Assembly (NCBI GenBank): GCA_035477615.1
Contig: DATIKJ010000012.1
Location: 1 to 10,726 of the forward strand
From: UBA2277 sp035477615
GTDB taxonomy: Bacteria > Patescibacteriota > Microgenomatia > UBA1400 > MFAQ01
Length of the DNA stretch: 10,726 bases
Reading direction: 5' to 3'
Both the position numbers and the translations under genes were made by a program. The notes beneath the pieces are model-generated. The model was not told the DNA's origin, did not search any database, and saw only the letters and a program-made list of their open reading frames with translations. This document shows positions 1 through 7,277 of this stretch, piece after piece (the first letter of the stretch is position 1; each line of letters opens with the position of its first letter).

Positions 1-1
1 C

Positions 2-97
2 ATTATTGCCGCCTCTTGGGCTCTCATGCAGCTTATCTCCTTCTTCTTCGGCATCGACGTCTTCGGTGGCAACATCACTATTCCCAAACCCTACTAA
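2..97 (+). CDS. C-terminal tail of a membrane protein, probably a second T4SS pilin (5' end outside window)
   Basis: The frame is open from base 2 and ends in TAA at 95-97, giving 31 residues. It holds a hydrophobic stretch (IIAASWALMQLISFFFGI) followed by a short polar tail, GGNITIPKPY. This closely resembles the end of the complete pilin directly downstream, where a hydrophobic helix leads into FTGANVTTFTIPT: both have helix, Gly, Asn, a beta-branched residue, then Ile-Pro near the C-terminus. I infer a tandem paralogue of the VirB2-like pilin. A terminator hairpin follows 42 bases after the stop, so this is probably the last gene of its transcript. It could instead be an unrelated small membrane protein, because only the tail is visible. 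Confidence 0.6.
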   Translation: MIAASWALMQLISFFFGIDVFGGNITIPKPY

Positions 98-104
98 CCC
101 CGCC

Positions 105-139
105 GTCATTGCGAGGAAGTACTCTGACGAAGCAATCTC
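105..139. repeat. Imperfect palindromic dispersed repeat (GTCATTGCGAGG...GACGAAGCAATCTC)
   Basis: This 35-base element starts GTCATTGCGAGG and ends GACGAAGCAATCTC. ATTGC (108-112) and GCAAT (132-136) form inverted ends, and AGTACT (118-123) is a palindrome near the centre. From memory, elements with these ends recur as short intergenic repeats in many unrelated bacterial genomes. That is recollection, not a search result. It sits between a stop codon and a terminator and codes for nothing. Only one copy is in this window. Confidence 0.6.
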
Positions 140-163
140 AAAACCCCGGGCAACCGGGGTTTT
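140..163 (+). terminator. Rho-independent terminator, 10-bp stem with GCAA tetraloop
   Basis: AAAACCCCGG (140-149) pairs perfectly with CCGGGGTTTT (154-163) around the loop GCAA (150-153), a GNRA-type tetraloop. The 3' arm ends in four T and is followed by AGTTT. It lies 42 bases after the TAA at 95-97 and 20 bases before the next start codon, so it would end transcripts of the upstream gene. The region where a -35 box for the TATAAT at 173-178 would fall (about 150-155) is inside this hairpin. Confidence 0.75.
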
Positions 164-172
164 AGTTTGGGA

Positions 173-178
173 TATAAT
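173..178 (+). promoter_or_regulatory. TATAAT -10 box, 5 bases before the pilin ATG
   Basis: Perfect TATAAT with AAATT between it and the ATG at 184. No -35-like hexamer is seen at normal spacing; that region (150-155) reads GCAACC and is part of the terminator stem-loop. The usual distance from -10 box to start site would put the transcript's first base at or next to the A of the ATG, so a leaderless mRNA is predicted. There is no Shine-Dalgarno sequence. Confidence 0.6.
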
Positions 179-183
179 AAATT

Positions 184-522
184 ATGATCTTTCAGTTTAT
201 ACCTCAAGTTTATGCCGCTGAAGCATGGAGTGATCCTTGTGTTGATGATGGAGTTGCCACAATTAGAGGCATTGAATGCGTGTTTGAAAGACTTGTTTCC
301 CCGGTCCCTGCCCTCCTAGCTCTTGTTGCTGTCGGCATGATCATTATGGCTGGTGTCCGTTTACTCAATGCTGGCTCCGATCCCAAAGCGGTTGCTTCCG
401 CCTGGAGTACTTTTACTTGGGCAGTCATCGGTCTTATTCTTCTTGCTGTCGTCTGGATTATCCTTATTCTTATTGGCAAATTCACCGGCGCCAACGTCAC
501 CACTTTTACTATACCCACGTAA
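184..522 (+). CDS. VirB2-like T4SS pilin, two transmembrane helices
   Basis: A 112-residue small membrane protein. It has a short N-terminal segment with two cysteines (Cys19, Cys32), a helix at about 41-61, a short loop (NAGSDPKAVASAW, 62-74), a second helix at about 77-98 and a polar tail ending TFTIPT. Two helices joined by a short loop is the VirB2/TrbC pilin plan, and this version resembles the pilins of Patescibacterial T4SS loci. VirB2 pilins build the extracellular filament or the channel mouth. The start is fixed: TAA at 178-180 is in frame just upstream and ATG 184 is the first start after it. The N-terminal hydrophobic segment is very short for a classical signal peptide, although VYA-AEA could be a cleavage site. 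The murein hydrolase, VirB6, PrgI and VirB4 genes follow, which supports the role. Confidence 0.78.
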   Translation: MIFQFIPQVYAAEAWSDPCVDDGVATIRGIECVFERLVSPVPALLALVAVGMIIMAGVRLLNAGSDPKAVASAWSTFTWAVIGLILLAVVWIILILIGKFTGANVTTFTIPT

Positions 523-536
523 TATCATCAGCCGTT

Positions 537-542
537 TATAAT
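537..542 (+). promoter_or_regulatory. TATAAT -10 box, 8 bases before GTG 551
   Basis: Perfect TATAAT in the 28-base gap between the pilin stop and the next gene, with 8 bases (TGTTTCTA) before the GTG at 551. A TTG start at 542 would overlap the last base of this box, which argues for GTG 551. No Shine-Dalgarno sequence and no clear -35 box are seen. The predicted transcript begins within a few bases of the GTG. Confidence 0.5.
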
Positions 543-550
543 TGTTTCTA

Positions 551-2941
551 GTGAAGAAATATTTATTTATCATTTTCTTATTAGCTTTTGTCTGGGTTGC
601 TGTTTCTTCACCTACAAATGCCGTTGATCCAGTAACTACTATTACTCCAAAACCAACCACTGACCCAGATGCCTTTGTTATTCCTCCTTTCCCCACTCCC
701 GAAATCCCCACACCAGTCAAGTTTTGTGAACTAAAATCATCCCGAGATGAAACCATCTATCCTCCCAACAGCGCCTGTTATGCCGAAGTCAAAAGAACCC
801 AACTAAAAATAAAAGACTATCCCAAGACCTGTATCAAAGAACCTATTGTTACCTACAACGACATTCGTAAAATTAACGAAAGTACTGCTTCGATAGGAGA
901 TAATAGTTTTAAAAACTGCGGTAATCCTCCCCGTGATCTAGTCTACTCATGTAATGTCTATGTCACTGTTACGACAGACGTTTCCAAAGCTGAGCTAGGT
1001 AGTTATGGCCCAAACTACGAAACCTTAGCTTCAACCACCCCAAACACTGCCGATAATATTGCCAAAAAATATCTCTTTAACTCTCTTTTTGATCGACCAT
1101 ACTATGACATACCAAACACCCCCCGTGAAGCATGGCGAACCTACTGGAGACTACTTCCTTTCAAAGAACAGGCCAATCTCACCGCTCAGTTTATCAATCT
1201 CGTAAACCTTAATCCAATAGTTGATAAATTAACACTCAAAAAAATAAATAATACTAAGTATCAATATATCGATGCCAATGGCGGTATCAACACTACTACC
1301 GTCAAAGATCTCATGAACCAGCTTCCCCAGTGTCTCTTAACAGAGCCTGTCTGTGACGACTTTGCTGTAGAATACAACAATTTAAATGCCAATACCAAGG
1401 CCGCCTACAACACCCTCATTCCTCTAAGTTTCAACAATCTTCGTGGTTGGATTGCTCTAGTACCTCCCAAATGGCCAGGACGTGAACCATTACCAGATAC
1501 CGTATCTCGAGAAAGCCTCCCTTATATCGAGCCCATTTTCTCCGGACTCCTATCTAGCAAATACGGTCTTCTTGCCAATCTTCAGCCAAGCTGGCTTATT
1601 GCCGACTCTCTCAGCGATCTTACTGATAAAAACACTAGTTATGATATTTCTATCCTAAGCAAAGACGGCTATATATCCGGTCAGTTTGCTCCAGGAGACA
1701 ATAAATTTGAAGATAATGACATGGATGTTACTGTCACAGACAACGCCGACGTCGTCCGCTGTCCGGATTATCCTGATATATATCATCTCTCTGCTCCCTA
1801 TACTTATCCCAAAAACCCTCAAAACAAAGATCCATATCATGTCCAAGAAGTTCAAATCTTAGGTTCAACTATAAAATGGACGCTTGATGAAAGCCCAGCA
1901 TTAGTTGAGGATATTCTTGATCGATGGGGTAACAAAATTGGAGAAAGATTGTATTGTAACGATCCTGATCAATTCTGCTCAGAAAGTCCTCTCAACGGGT
2001 CAGACGTCAATTGTTGTCATTTCAAAGTTTCTGGTTCTGGTATCGGCAAAGCTCTCACTGTATTCAACAATCCAAAAGTCACCGACATCAAACAAACAGT
2101 TGTCGGCAACACTGAAACCTCTCTCTACAACACTCTTATTCCCGACGCCCTACTTACTCCAACCCCAACCGACAAAAAGATTGATGCTCCAATAGCCACT
2201 CACCTAAACATCAAAACTGACTACTCTGGCAACAGTGCCGTCACCAACAAAGACAACCCCATCTACCGCGAAAACAATCTTGCTCAAGATACCGTTCACA
2301 TCATTCAAAACTGTTGGTTAGTTCCCAGTGACAATCAAAAATCAACGAAATGTGGCCTTGCCCAACCTTTTGAATGTTCTACCGATTGTGACCCAGGAGT
2401 TCCATCTGCTACCACAGCTTTAGCTACCAAAGCAAAATTTATTGAGTTAGCCAACCAATGGCTTGCTGGAGTTGGTAACCCAGCCATAGACAAATTTGAA
2501 ACAGTTGTTAACTCTGCTTCCGCAGCTGGCGTTAATCCAATCTTTGCTCTTGCAATATGGCTTCATGAAACAGCTGCCAGTAACTACGAAGGTATCTGTA
2601 AACAAATTGGTGGCGGAGATATGGACTCAGGATACTGCACCCGAGTTCTTGACTTTGGTATCAATCTCGACTCTATTGCCAGCAACTACTCTACTGGTGA
2701 GTACCATTTTGCCGACCAGCTTCGTATATTTCTAGAACTACCCAATCGCTACAAAAATACCTGTCGAACAGAAATGACCAAATATCGAGACTGTCCCATG
2801 CGTGTCTTTACCGCCATGTACTTTGATGGCAAATGTGAACCTTCTACCAGATCTGATGCATATATAAACGCCATAAAAAGTATTTTTAACAGCTTAGCAC
2901 CCGATCAAAAATTTCCCTGTTATCCTTCTGCCTATCCATAA
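551..2941 (+). CDS. Secreted cysteine-rich T4SS protein with C-terminal VirB1-like murein hydrolase domain
   Basis: The product is 796 residues from GTG 551. The frame could open at TTG 542, but that codon overlaps the -10 box, and TAA at 539-541 excludes anything further upstream. The N-terminus (KKYLFIIFLLAFVWVAV) is a signal peptide or membrane anchor ending near SSPTNA. A Pro/Thr-rich linker follows, then about 550 residues that I do not recognise. There are 22 cysteines, many in close pairs, which suggests disulfides and an exported location. The last 170 residues contain AAGVNPIFALAIWLHETAAS, which resembles the core helix of lytic transglycosylase and glucosaminidase folds; the Glu of HET (codon 2567-2569) is the likely catalytic acid, and a DFGIN motif follows. 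I infer a peptidoglycan-cutting role like VirB1, tied to a large extracellular part that may contact other T4SS proteins or a partner cell. VirB1 proteins are usually much shorter. The exact hydrolase family is uncertain. Confidence 0.65.
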   Translation: MKKYLFIIFLLAFVWVAVSSPTNAVDPVTTITPKPTTDPDAFVIPPFPTPEIPTPVKFCELKSSRDETIYPPNSACYAEVKRTQLKIKDYPKTCIKEPIVTYNDIRKINESTASIGDNSFKNCGNPPRDLVYSCNVYVTVTTDVSKAELGSYGPNYETLASTTPNTADNIAKKYLFNSLFDRPYYDIPNTPREAWRTYWRLLPFKEQANLTAQFINLVNLNPIVDKLTLKKINNTKYQYIDANGGINTTTVKDLMNQLPQCLLTEPVCDDFAVEYNNLNANTKAAYNTLIPLSFNNLRGWIALVPPKWPGREPLPDTVSRESLPYIEPIFSGLLSSKYGLLANLQPSWLIADSLSDLTDKNTSYDISILSKDGYISGQFAPGDNKFEDNDMDVTVTDNADVVRCPDYPDIYHLSAPYTYPKNPQNKDPYHVQEVQILGSTIKWTLDESPALVEDILDRWGNKIGERLYCNDPDQFCSESPLNGSDVNCCHFKVSGSGIGKALTVFNNPKVTDIKQTVVGNTETSLYNTLIPDALLTPTPTDKKIDAPIATHLNIKTDYSGNSAVTNKDNPIYRENNLAQDTVHIIQNCWLVPSDNQKSTKCGLAQPFECSTDCDPGVPSATTALATKAKFIELANQWLAGVGNPAIDKFETVVNSASAAGVNPIFALAIWLHETAASNYEGICKQIGGGDMDSGYCTRVLDFGINLDSIASNYSTGEYHFADQLRIFLELPNRYKNTCRTEMTKYRDCPMRVFTAMYFDGKCEPSTRSDAYINAIKSIFNSLAPDQKFPCYPSAYP

Positions 2942-2969
2942 TCCTCTGCCTTCGACATCTCAATTCATG

Positions 2970-2975
2970 TATAAT
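2970..2975 (+). promoter_or_regulatory. TATAAT -10 box before the VirB6-like gene
   Basis: Perfect TATAAT 28 bases after the previous stop. It lies 5 bases before an in-frame TTG (2981) and 11 bases before ATG 2987. Its last T begins an in-frame TAA (2975-2977), so translation cannot start upstream. Transcription would begin near 2981-2983, leaving a leader of only about 4-6 bases if ATG 2987 is used. No Shine-Dalgarno sequence is present. Confidence 0.55.
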
Positions 2976-2986
2976 AATTTTTGAAT

Positions 2987-4693
2987 ATGCTACGCCGTCT
3001 TGCCCCAATCATCATTATTTCTGCACTAATATTTTTCTCCTTTATTCTCGCTACCCCTGCTCGTGCAGATATCAACGATATTACCGGTGACGGCTCCGCC
3101 GACAAATATCTCCAAGATTTTTGTGCCAAACGCCAAGGAAACCAAATGAATCTAGAAACTTGGTACTCCGGTAAATGTACAGATGACACTTTTAGCGGTG
3201 AGGGAGTTGGTTTCTCCGACATTATTATTCTCGATCTTGCCGAAAAGCTATCCGGGAAAAAAGATCCAGGTCAAACCTTTTCTCAAACAATTTTAAAGGT
3301 CCTTGAAAATTTCTCTGTCTCCATGCACTCTACCCCAGAAGAAAAACAGCTTGCTATTGCTTCAGCACGCCAAGAAATTTTTAGTAATCATCAAGGAGGT
3401 CTTGTTAATGGAGTTGGAAACATGATTGGTTCTCTTTTTCAATCTCAACCAGCCTCGACCTACTCTTATCTTGCCCACGTAAGCAACAATCTCCAAAAAA
3501 ACAGGATCATTCCCGAAGCTCTAGCAGCACCATCTCCATCGTCTGGTACTGGTTTCTCTACCTTCTACGCGTTCCTCCCCTTGTGGACTGCCATGAGAAA
3601 TATTGCTTATCTCGGTCTCGTTGTTTTCTTTGTTGTTTACGGTTTTATGATAATGTTTCGTGTCAATCTTGGTCAAAAAACAGTTATCACCGTACAACTT
3701 GCCATTCCCAAACTTATCGTCACTCTTCTTATAATTACTTTCTCCTACGCCATTGTTGGTCTTTTGATCGACTTTATGTGGGTTCTTGTCTATTTTTCCC
3801 TAAGCCTTCTTAAACAACAAAACTTAATTTTTTCTGGCAATGTTCCTTTTGTCGGTTATGAGTGGTATCCTGCAAAAGTAGCCTCTGGAGAACAGTTTGG
3901 TATCTTTGGATCCTTTTTTGTCAACGCCTTAGTCTCCGCTCCGGCAGCCATCTATGGTGCTCTAAGTATTATTATCGGTGGAGGTGGTATAGCTGCTAAC
4001 TTAGCCACTATTGGAATGATTGCTGTAGGAGCGGGAATCAGTATTATTCTCGGTATTGTAATCATAATTGCTGTTTTAATTGCTTATGCTAAGCTTCTCT
4101 TCAAACTAATTAGTGCATTTATTTCTATCGTTATTTCTCTCATTACTGCACCCGTTGTTCTCTTAGGCAACGCTTTCCCCGGTTCTAACGCCATCGGCAA
4201 CTGGTTTAGAGGCTTAATCGCCAACATCTCAGTCTTTCCTATAACCATGCTCTTACTTCTATTCTCATATATGCTTATGGTCCAACCCGTATTTGAAATT
4301 TGCGGTGGTGGAATAATTGATGTTAGTGCAGCTTGTGAAGATGTATTCGGAGTTAAAGATCTCAGTAACGATAGTTCTGATATGGTTATGCCTCTTTTTA
4401 AACCTCTCTTTGGTAGTTTTAATTCAAGTGGTCTTCTCGCTTTACTCGGTGTTGGTCTTCTCCTTATGGCATCCAAATACGTCGACATGGTCAGAGACGC
4501 CCTTAAAGTTCCTGCCTTTAAGTATGGTTCCTCAATTGGTGAAGCCCTCAAGATGGGAGTAAATCTCAACAACGATTGGGCACAAAGTGGCTACAAAAAT
4601 CTTCCTCGAGGAATGAGAACCAGTATGACCTCCAACCTCAAAGATAAATCTCTAGCCGCCAAGGAAGCTGTCGATAAATTTGGCAAAGTATAA
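2987..4693 (+). CDS. VirB6/TrbL-like polytopic T4SS membrane protein
   Basis: The product is 568 residues from ATG 2987; TTG 2981 is a possible start adding two residues. It begins with a signal peptide (hydrophobic run then ATPARA before DIND). About 170 soluble residues follow, probably outside the membrane. Numbering from 2981, hydrophobic segments lie at about 206-226, 244-278, 314-396 (several helices), 411-437 and 485-508, before a polar tail of about 60 residues. The stretch MFRVNLGQKTVITVQLAIPK followed by ITFSYAIVGLLIDFMW resembles a signature I associate with Patescibacterial VirB6-type proteins. VirB6 forms the inner-membrane channel of T4SSs. The glycine-rich segment GALSIIIGGGGIAANLA is notable within the membrane region. 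The family call rests on topology, the recalled motif and its neighbours, because VirB6 sequences are poorly conserved. Confidence 0.7.
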   Translation: MLRRLAPIIIISALIFFSFILATPARADINDITGDGSADKYLQDFCAKRQGNQMNLETWYSGKCTDDTFSGEGVGFSDIIILDLAEKLSGKKDPGQTFSQTILKVLENFSVSMHSTPEEKQLAIASARQEIFSNHQGGLVNGVGNMIGSLFQSQPASTYSYLAHVSNNLQKNRIIPEALAAPSPSSGTGFSTFYAFLPLWTAMRNIAYLGLVVFFVVYGFMIMFRVNLGQKTVITVQLAIPKLIVTLLIITFSYAIVGLLIDFMWVLVYFSLSLLKQQNLIFSGNVPFVGYEWYPAKVASGEQFGIFGSFFVNALVSAPAAIYGALSIIIGGGGIAANLATIGMIAVGAGISIILGIVIIIAVLIAYAKLLFKLISAFISIVISLITAPVVLLGNAFPGSNAIGNWFRGLIANISVFPITMLLLLFSYMLMVQPVFEICGGGIIDVSAACEDVFGVKDLSNDSSDMVMPLFKPLFGSFNSSGLLALLGVGLLLMASKYVDMVRDALKVPAFKYGSSIGEALKMGVNLNNDWAQSGYKNLPRGMRTSMTSNLKDKSLAAKEAVDKFGKV

Positions 4694-4702
4694 AGTCATA
4701 CA

Positions 4703-4723
4703 AAAACGAGTATCAATCGTTTT
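4703..4723. terminator. AT-rich inverted repeat between convergent genes, possible two-way terminator
   Basis: AAAACGA (4703-4709) pairs with TCGTTTT (4717-4723) around a 7-base loop. It lies in the 48-base gap between the virB6 stop and the stop of the minus-strand gene. Read either way, the stem ends in a run of T, so it could stop transcription from both sides. The stem is short and has only two G-C pairs, so it is weak. Confidence 0.45.
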
Positions 4724-4741
4724 ATCATACTTTCTCCTTGT

Positions 4742-7186
4742 CTATAAATTCTTCAAGTTGGAATGTCTTTTCCTTCTATCCCAATCTCCTATCTGACCAT
4801 CAGCCTTTTTAGCGATTTCTTTTATAGAATCAAAAACGGACACGCCTTGTTGATACCATACAGGATATGACGAGGGATTTGCATTACGGTTTATCTTGTC
4901 GATTAAATCATAACTCTGATTCCATAATCTATCGATAAAATTCAACATCTCTTTTCGATGCTCTCTGTATTTTTCTGAGTGCATTCCAAAAAAAGTCGGT
5001 TTTGTCGACTGAACCTCATTCTTAAATAATTGTTCTGCCATCTCCGCAAACACCTTCATTTCCACAGGTTTTGGATTTTCACTATCTACAAATGAATGGG
5101 TATACAAGAAAGCTTTATCAACTCCCATCATACATCTCGAAATCCACTCCTGAATAGGCATATCGTGTGCTTCTTCAACCACAATTCGGCCTCTTTCCTG
5201 TCTCACATTACTAAAAGCAAAACTCGCCGGCACAGTTGCATTACTACCAAGCCAATAGGCATCACCAAAACTACCAGTCATATGACGATATAATTTTCCC
5301 TTTAAACTCTCCAGTTTTGCAATATCTGTTGACGGATCTACAATTTCTTTCATTGTGTTAAGAACTGTTAGAGCCGATTTCATCATTACCAAGCGAGTTG
5401 CTTGATCCGTCGCCGGTTTAATATTGTCAGTATCTCGAGTAATCTTTGCCGTAGCAAGTTGATTACTGGAAAATAAATTTTCGTTTACTCTCCATTTCAA
5501 CCAATCTCCTCGTTCAAGACGTCTTTCCCCTTCTCCAGACAAACCTGTGGGGATTAGTTGATTTGAAACCAAGGCGGCCATCCTTCTCTCTGTTTCTTCT
5601 CTTTTTTCAAACAACTCATCACCAGAGCATCTGGTAAACGGCTTTATTCCATTACTTAAATCTTCTTGAATCAACATTCTCACAAAAGGGTCTCTCTCCT
5701 CACTTATTTTGTATTTTCGTACTCTTGTTTTGGCCTGGTTCACCATCATTGCCAAAAAATCTTCAGCACTTGTGTCAGTTAACATTTGATAAGAAGTAAG
5801 CAAAGCAAAAGCTGTTTCGGCCACATATTTATTTAAGTTCAACGACTTGTAAAGTTTTGCTTTTTCTCCCAAATCTCCTACCAGTCCCCAATACTCCACC
5901 AACTGAGGCCTACCCCTATCATCCAAAAGACCTTCAGCAAAATGTTTTCTGAGTTCCCTCATTGCCCTACTTATTTCTACTCCCAAGTCAACTGTCACCA
6001 AACCACCCTCTCCATTTATTAATCGTCCACCAGCATCCAATTTTGCTGGCAATTCACATTGTTTGTTTGCAAAAAAGGCTTCAGCATCTTCACTTATAAA
6101 TAAACCTGGGGTTAAAGTACTTTCTTTAATCTCTTCTGTATCTTTAAACTGTGCCCAGTGAGCAAACACATTTCTCATATTTGCCCAATTTTCTATCCCC
6201 AATTTATTAATTCTCTCAACTAGTGCATTACTAATTACTGGATCTTTTCCTCTTCCCAAATCGACGGCAATTATTCCCGAGCTAGACAAGATGGCGTTCT
6301 TCACTTCATCGGGGTTATTCTTTCCTCTTTCAAAAACCAAGTTATAACACTCCTGAATAATTCTATACTCCTCTTCTTCTGTAAAAACCTCAGCTTTTTT
6401 ACCCTCATCTTTTTTTTCTGCAGTTTCATTCTTTACCTCACCAGTATTAACCGATTTTTGATATATTTTCTCCATCTGTTTCTCCCTCACATCAAAAGGG
6501 ATATTATTGTTCCGCCAATTTCTTTTCACCCAATCTGTCCTCCGATCATTTCGAAAAGCAACGTTCGGAATCTTGTCTATATCTTCCAACTCAAGAGACC
6601 AAGGTTCATTGGTTTTTTCCAAGTTTTCTACTTCTCCGCCATCTTCCATTTCTTCCTCCACACTTTCTTCAACCAGCTCCAAATCTTCCTCTCTTAGATT
6701 AATTAAATTCGCAATTTCAGTCTCTCCTTCATTTAAGTTCTCACCATTGCTCATCTTGGAAACAACATCTCTCAACACCGCCTTTCTTCTCCCCAACTCT
6801 TTTAGATCCTCCGCACCATTAATTTCTAAATCTTTTCTTAAATAATCATCCGGACGAATTCCTTGTTCTTCCAACCTTCCTTTTGCTTCTCTCAAAGACT
6901 GTCTATACTCATCATTTCTGGAAGAATTGTTCCTGGTTTCCTTGGACACCTCAGCCAAAACCAAATTTAAATCACTCGCTGTTTGTTCTCTTCTTATTTT
7001 ATCTACTTTGCTTTCACCGCTTCTTTCTTGATCCTGAACTAATTCAAAACCTCTTTCTGGATGAACCGCCGGTTCTACCACACTCTCTATTCCTTCATTT
7101 TCCACTCCAGAAGCTTCAAAACCTTTATCCTTCATAAGTTTCAACATTCTCTCGCTTGGTTTCCAACCAGTGTCGTTTTCAGCCAT
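4742..7186 (-). CDS. Large soluble charged protein of unknown function inside the T4SS locus
   Basis: An 814-residue protein that I do not recognise. It has no signal peptide and no transmembrane segment, so it should be cytoplasmic. The first 270 residues are highly charged and probably helical or coiled-coil, with a strongly acidic run at 166-190 (14 of 25 residues Glu or Asp) and a Lys/Glu-rich linker near 250-275. The remainder looks like a folded, mostly helical domain with Trp- and Arg-rich patches and only four cysteines; the C-terminus is basic (DRRKRHSNLKNL). No Walker, nuclease, relaxase or protease motif stands out. It is convergent with virB6 and divergent from the PrgI-family gene, breaking what would otherwise be a same-strand locus. 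It may be a T4SS-linked cytoplasmic factor or cargo, or an unrelated insertion; neither is proven. The ATG at 7186 is preceded by ACTTATATAAAAA with no Shine-Dalgarno sequence. Confidence 0.8.
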   Translation of the reverse strand: MAENDTGWKPSERMLKLMKDKGFEASGVENEGIESVVEPAVHPERGFELVQDQERSGESKVDKIRREQTASDLNLVLAEVSKETRNNSSRNDEYRQSLREAKGRLEEQGIRPDDYLRKDLEINGAEDLKELGRRKAVLRDVVSKMSNGENLNEGETEIANLINLREEDLELVEESVEEEMEDGGEVENLEKTNEPWSLELEDIDKIPNVAFRNDRRTDWVKRNWRNNNIPFDVREKQMEKIYQKSVNTGEVKNETAEKKDEGKKAEVFTEEEEYRIIQECYNLVFERGKNNPDEVKNAILSSSGIIAVDLGRGKDPVISNALVERINKLGIENWANMRNVFAHWAQFKDTEEIKESTLTPGLFISEDAEAFFANKQCELPAKLDAGGRLINGEGGLVTVDLGVEISRAMRELRKHFAEGLLDDRGRPQLVEYWGLVGDLGEKAKLYKSLNLNKYVAETAFALLTSYQMLTDTSAEDFLAMMVNQAKTRVRKYKISEERDPFVRMLIQEDLSNGIKPFTRCSGDELFEKREETERRMAALVSNQLIPTGLSGEGERRLERGDWLKWRVNENLFSSNQLATAKITRDTDNIKPATDQATRLVMMKSALTVLNTMKEIVDPSTDIAKLESLKGKLYRHMTGSFGDAYWLGSNATVPASFAFSNVRQERGRIVVEEAHDMPIQEWISRCMMGVDKAFLYTHSFVDSENPKPVEMKVFAEMAEQLFKNEVQSTKPTFFGMHSEKYREHRKEMLNFIDRLWNQSYDLIDKINRNANPSSYPVWYQQGVSVFDSIKEIAKKADGQIGDWDRRKRHSNLKNL

Positions 7187-7222
7187 TTTTTATATAAGTC
7201 TTTTAACCCTATAACTGTCCAA

Positions 7223-7231
7223 ATTATAGCA
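7223..7231 (-). promoter_or_regulatory. Extended -10 promoter (TGCTATAAT) for the minus-strand gene
   Basis: Read on the minus strand, 7231 to 7223 is TGCTATAAT, a perfect extended -10 element. It predicts a start near 7216 and a leader of about 30 bases to the ATG at 7186. A second, weaker candidate, TTATAT (7197-7192), sits 5 bases before that ATG, matching the box spacing on the plus-strand genes. I cannot tell which is used. No clear -35 box is visible. Confidence 0.45.
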
Positions 7232-7259
7232 TTAATCCCACGTTTTACCACAAATTCGC

Positions 7260-7265
7260 TATACT
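7260..7265 (+). promoter_or_regulatory. TATACT -10 box before the PrgI-family gene
   Basis: TATACT ends 12 bases before ATG 7278, giving a predicted leader of about 6 bases. It lies in the 91-base divergent region 7187-7277, back to back with the minus-strand promoter, so the two could interfere or share control. No Shine-Dalgarno sequence or clear -35 box is visible. Confidence 0.5.
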
Positions 7266-7277
7266 AGATGAAGACCT

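Noticed and set aside
6..221. A 71-codon open frame overlapping the left edge and the pilin start
   Set aside because: It runs through the palindromic repeat and the terminator and has a Ser-rich, low-complexity product. The other frame (2-97) gives a pilin-like hydrophobic tail with a stop in the right place.
542..550. TTG 542 as the start of the hydrolase gene
   Set aside because: It overlaps the last base of the TATAAT box at 537-542, so the codon would lie in the promoter itself. GTG 551 fits the box spacing and gives a typical signal peptide beginning with two lysines.
2981..2986. TTG 2981 as the start of the VirB6-like gene
   Set aside because: ATG 2987 lies two codons later in the same frame and gives a normal signal peptide. 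A leaderless TTG start is less likely, though the 5-base spacing to the -10 box keeps it possible.
4084..4572. A 162-codon antisense open frame within virB6
   Set aside because: It lies wholly opposite a well-supported membrane-protein gene, has no promoter or recognisable product, and is the usual shadow of a biased coding sequence.
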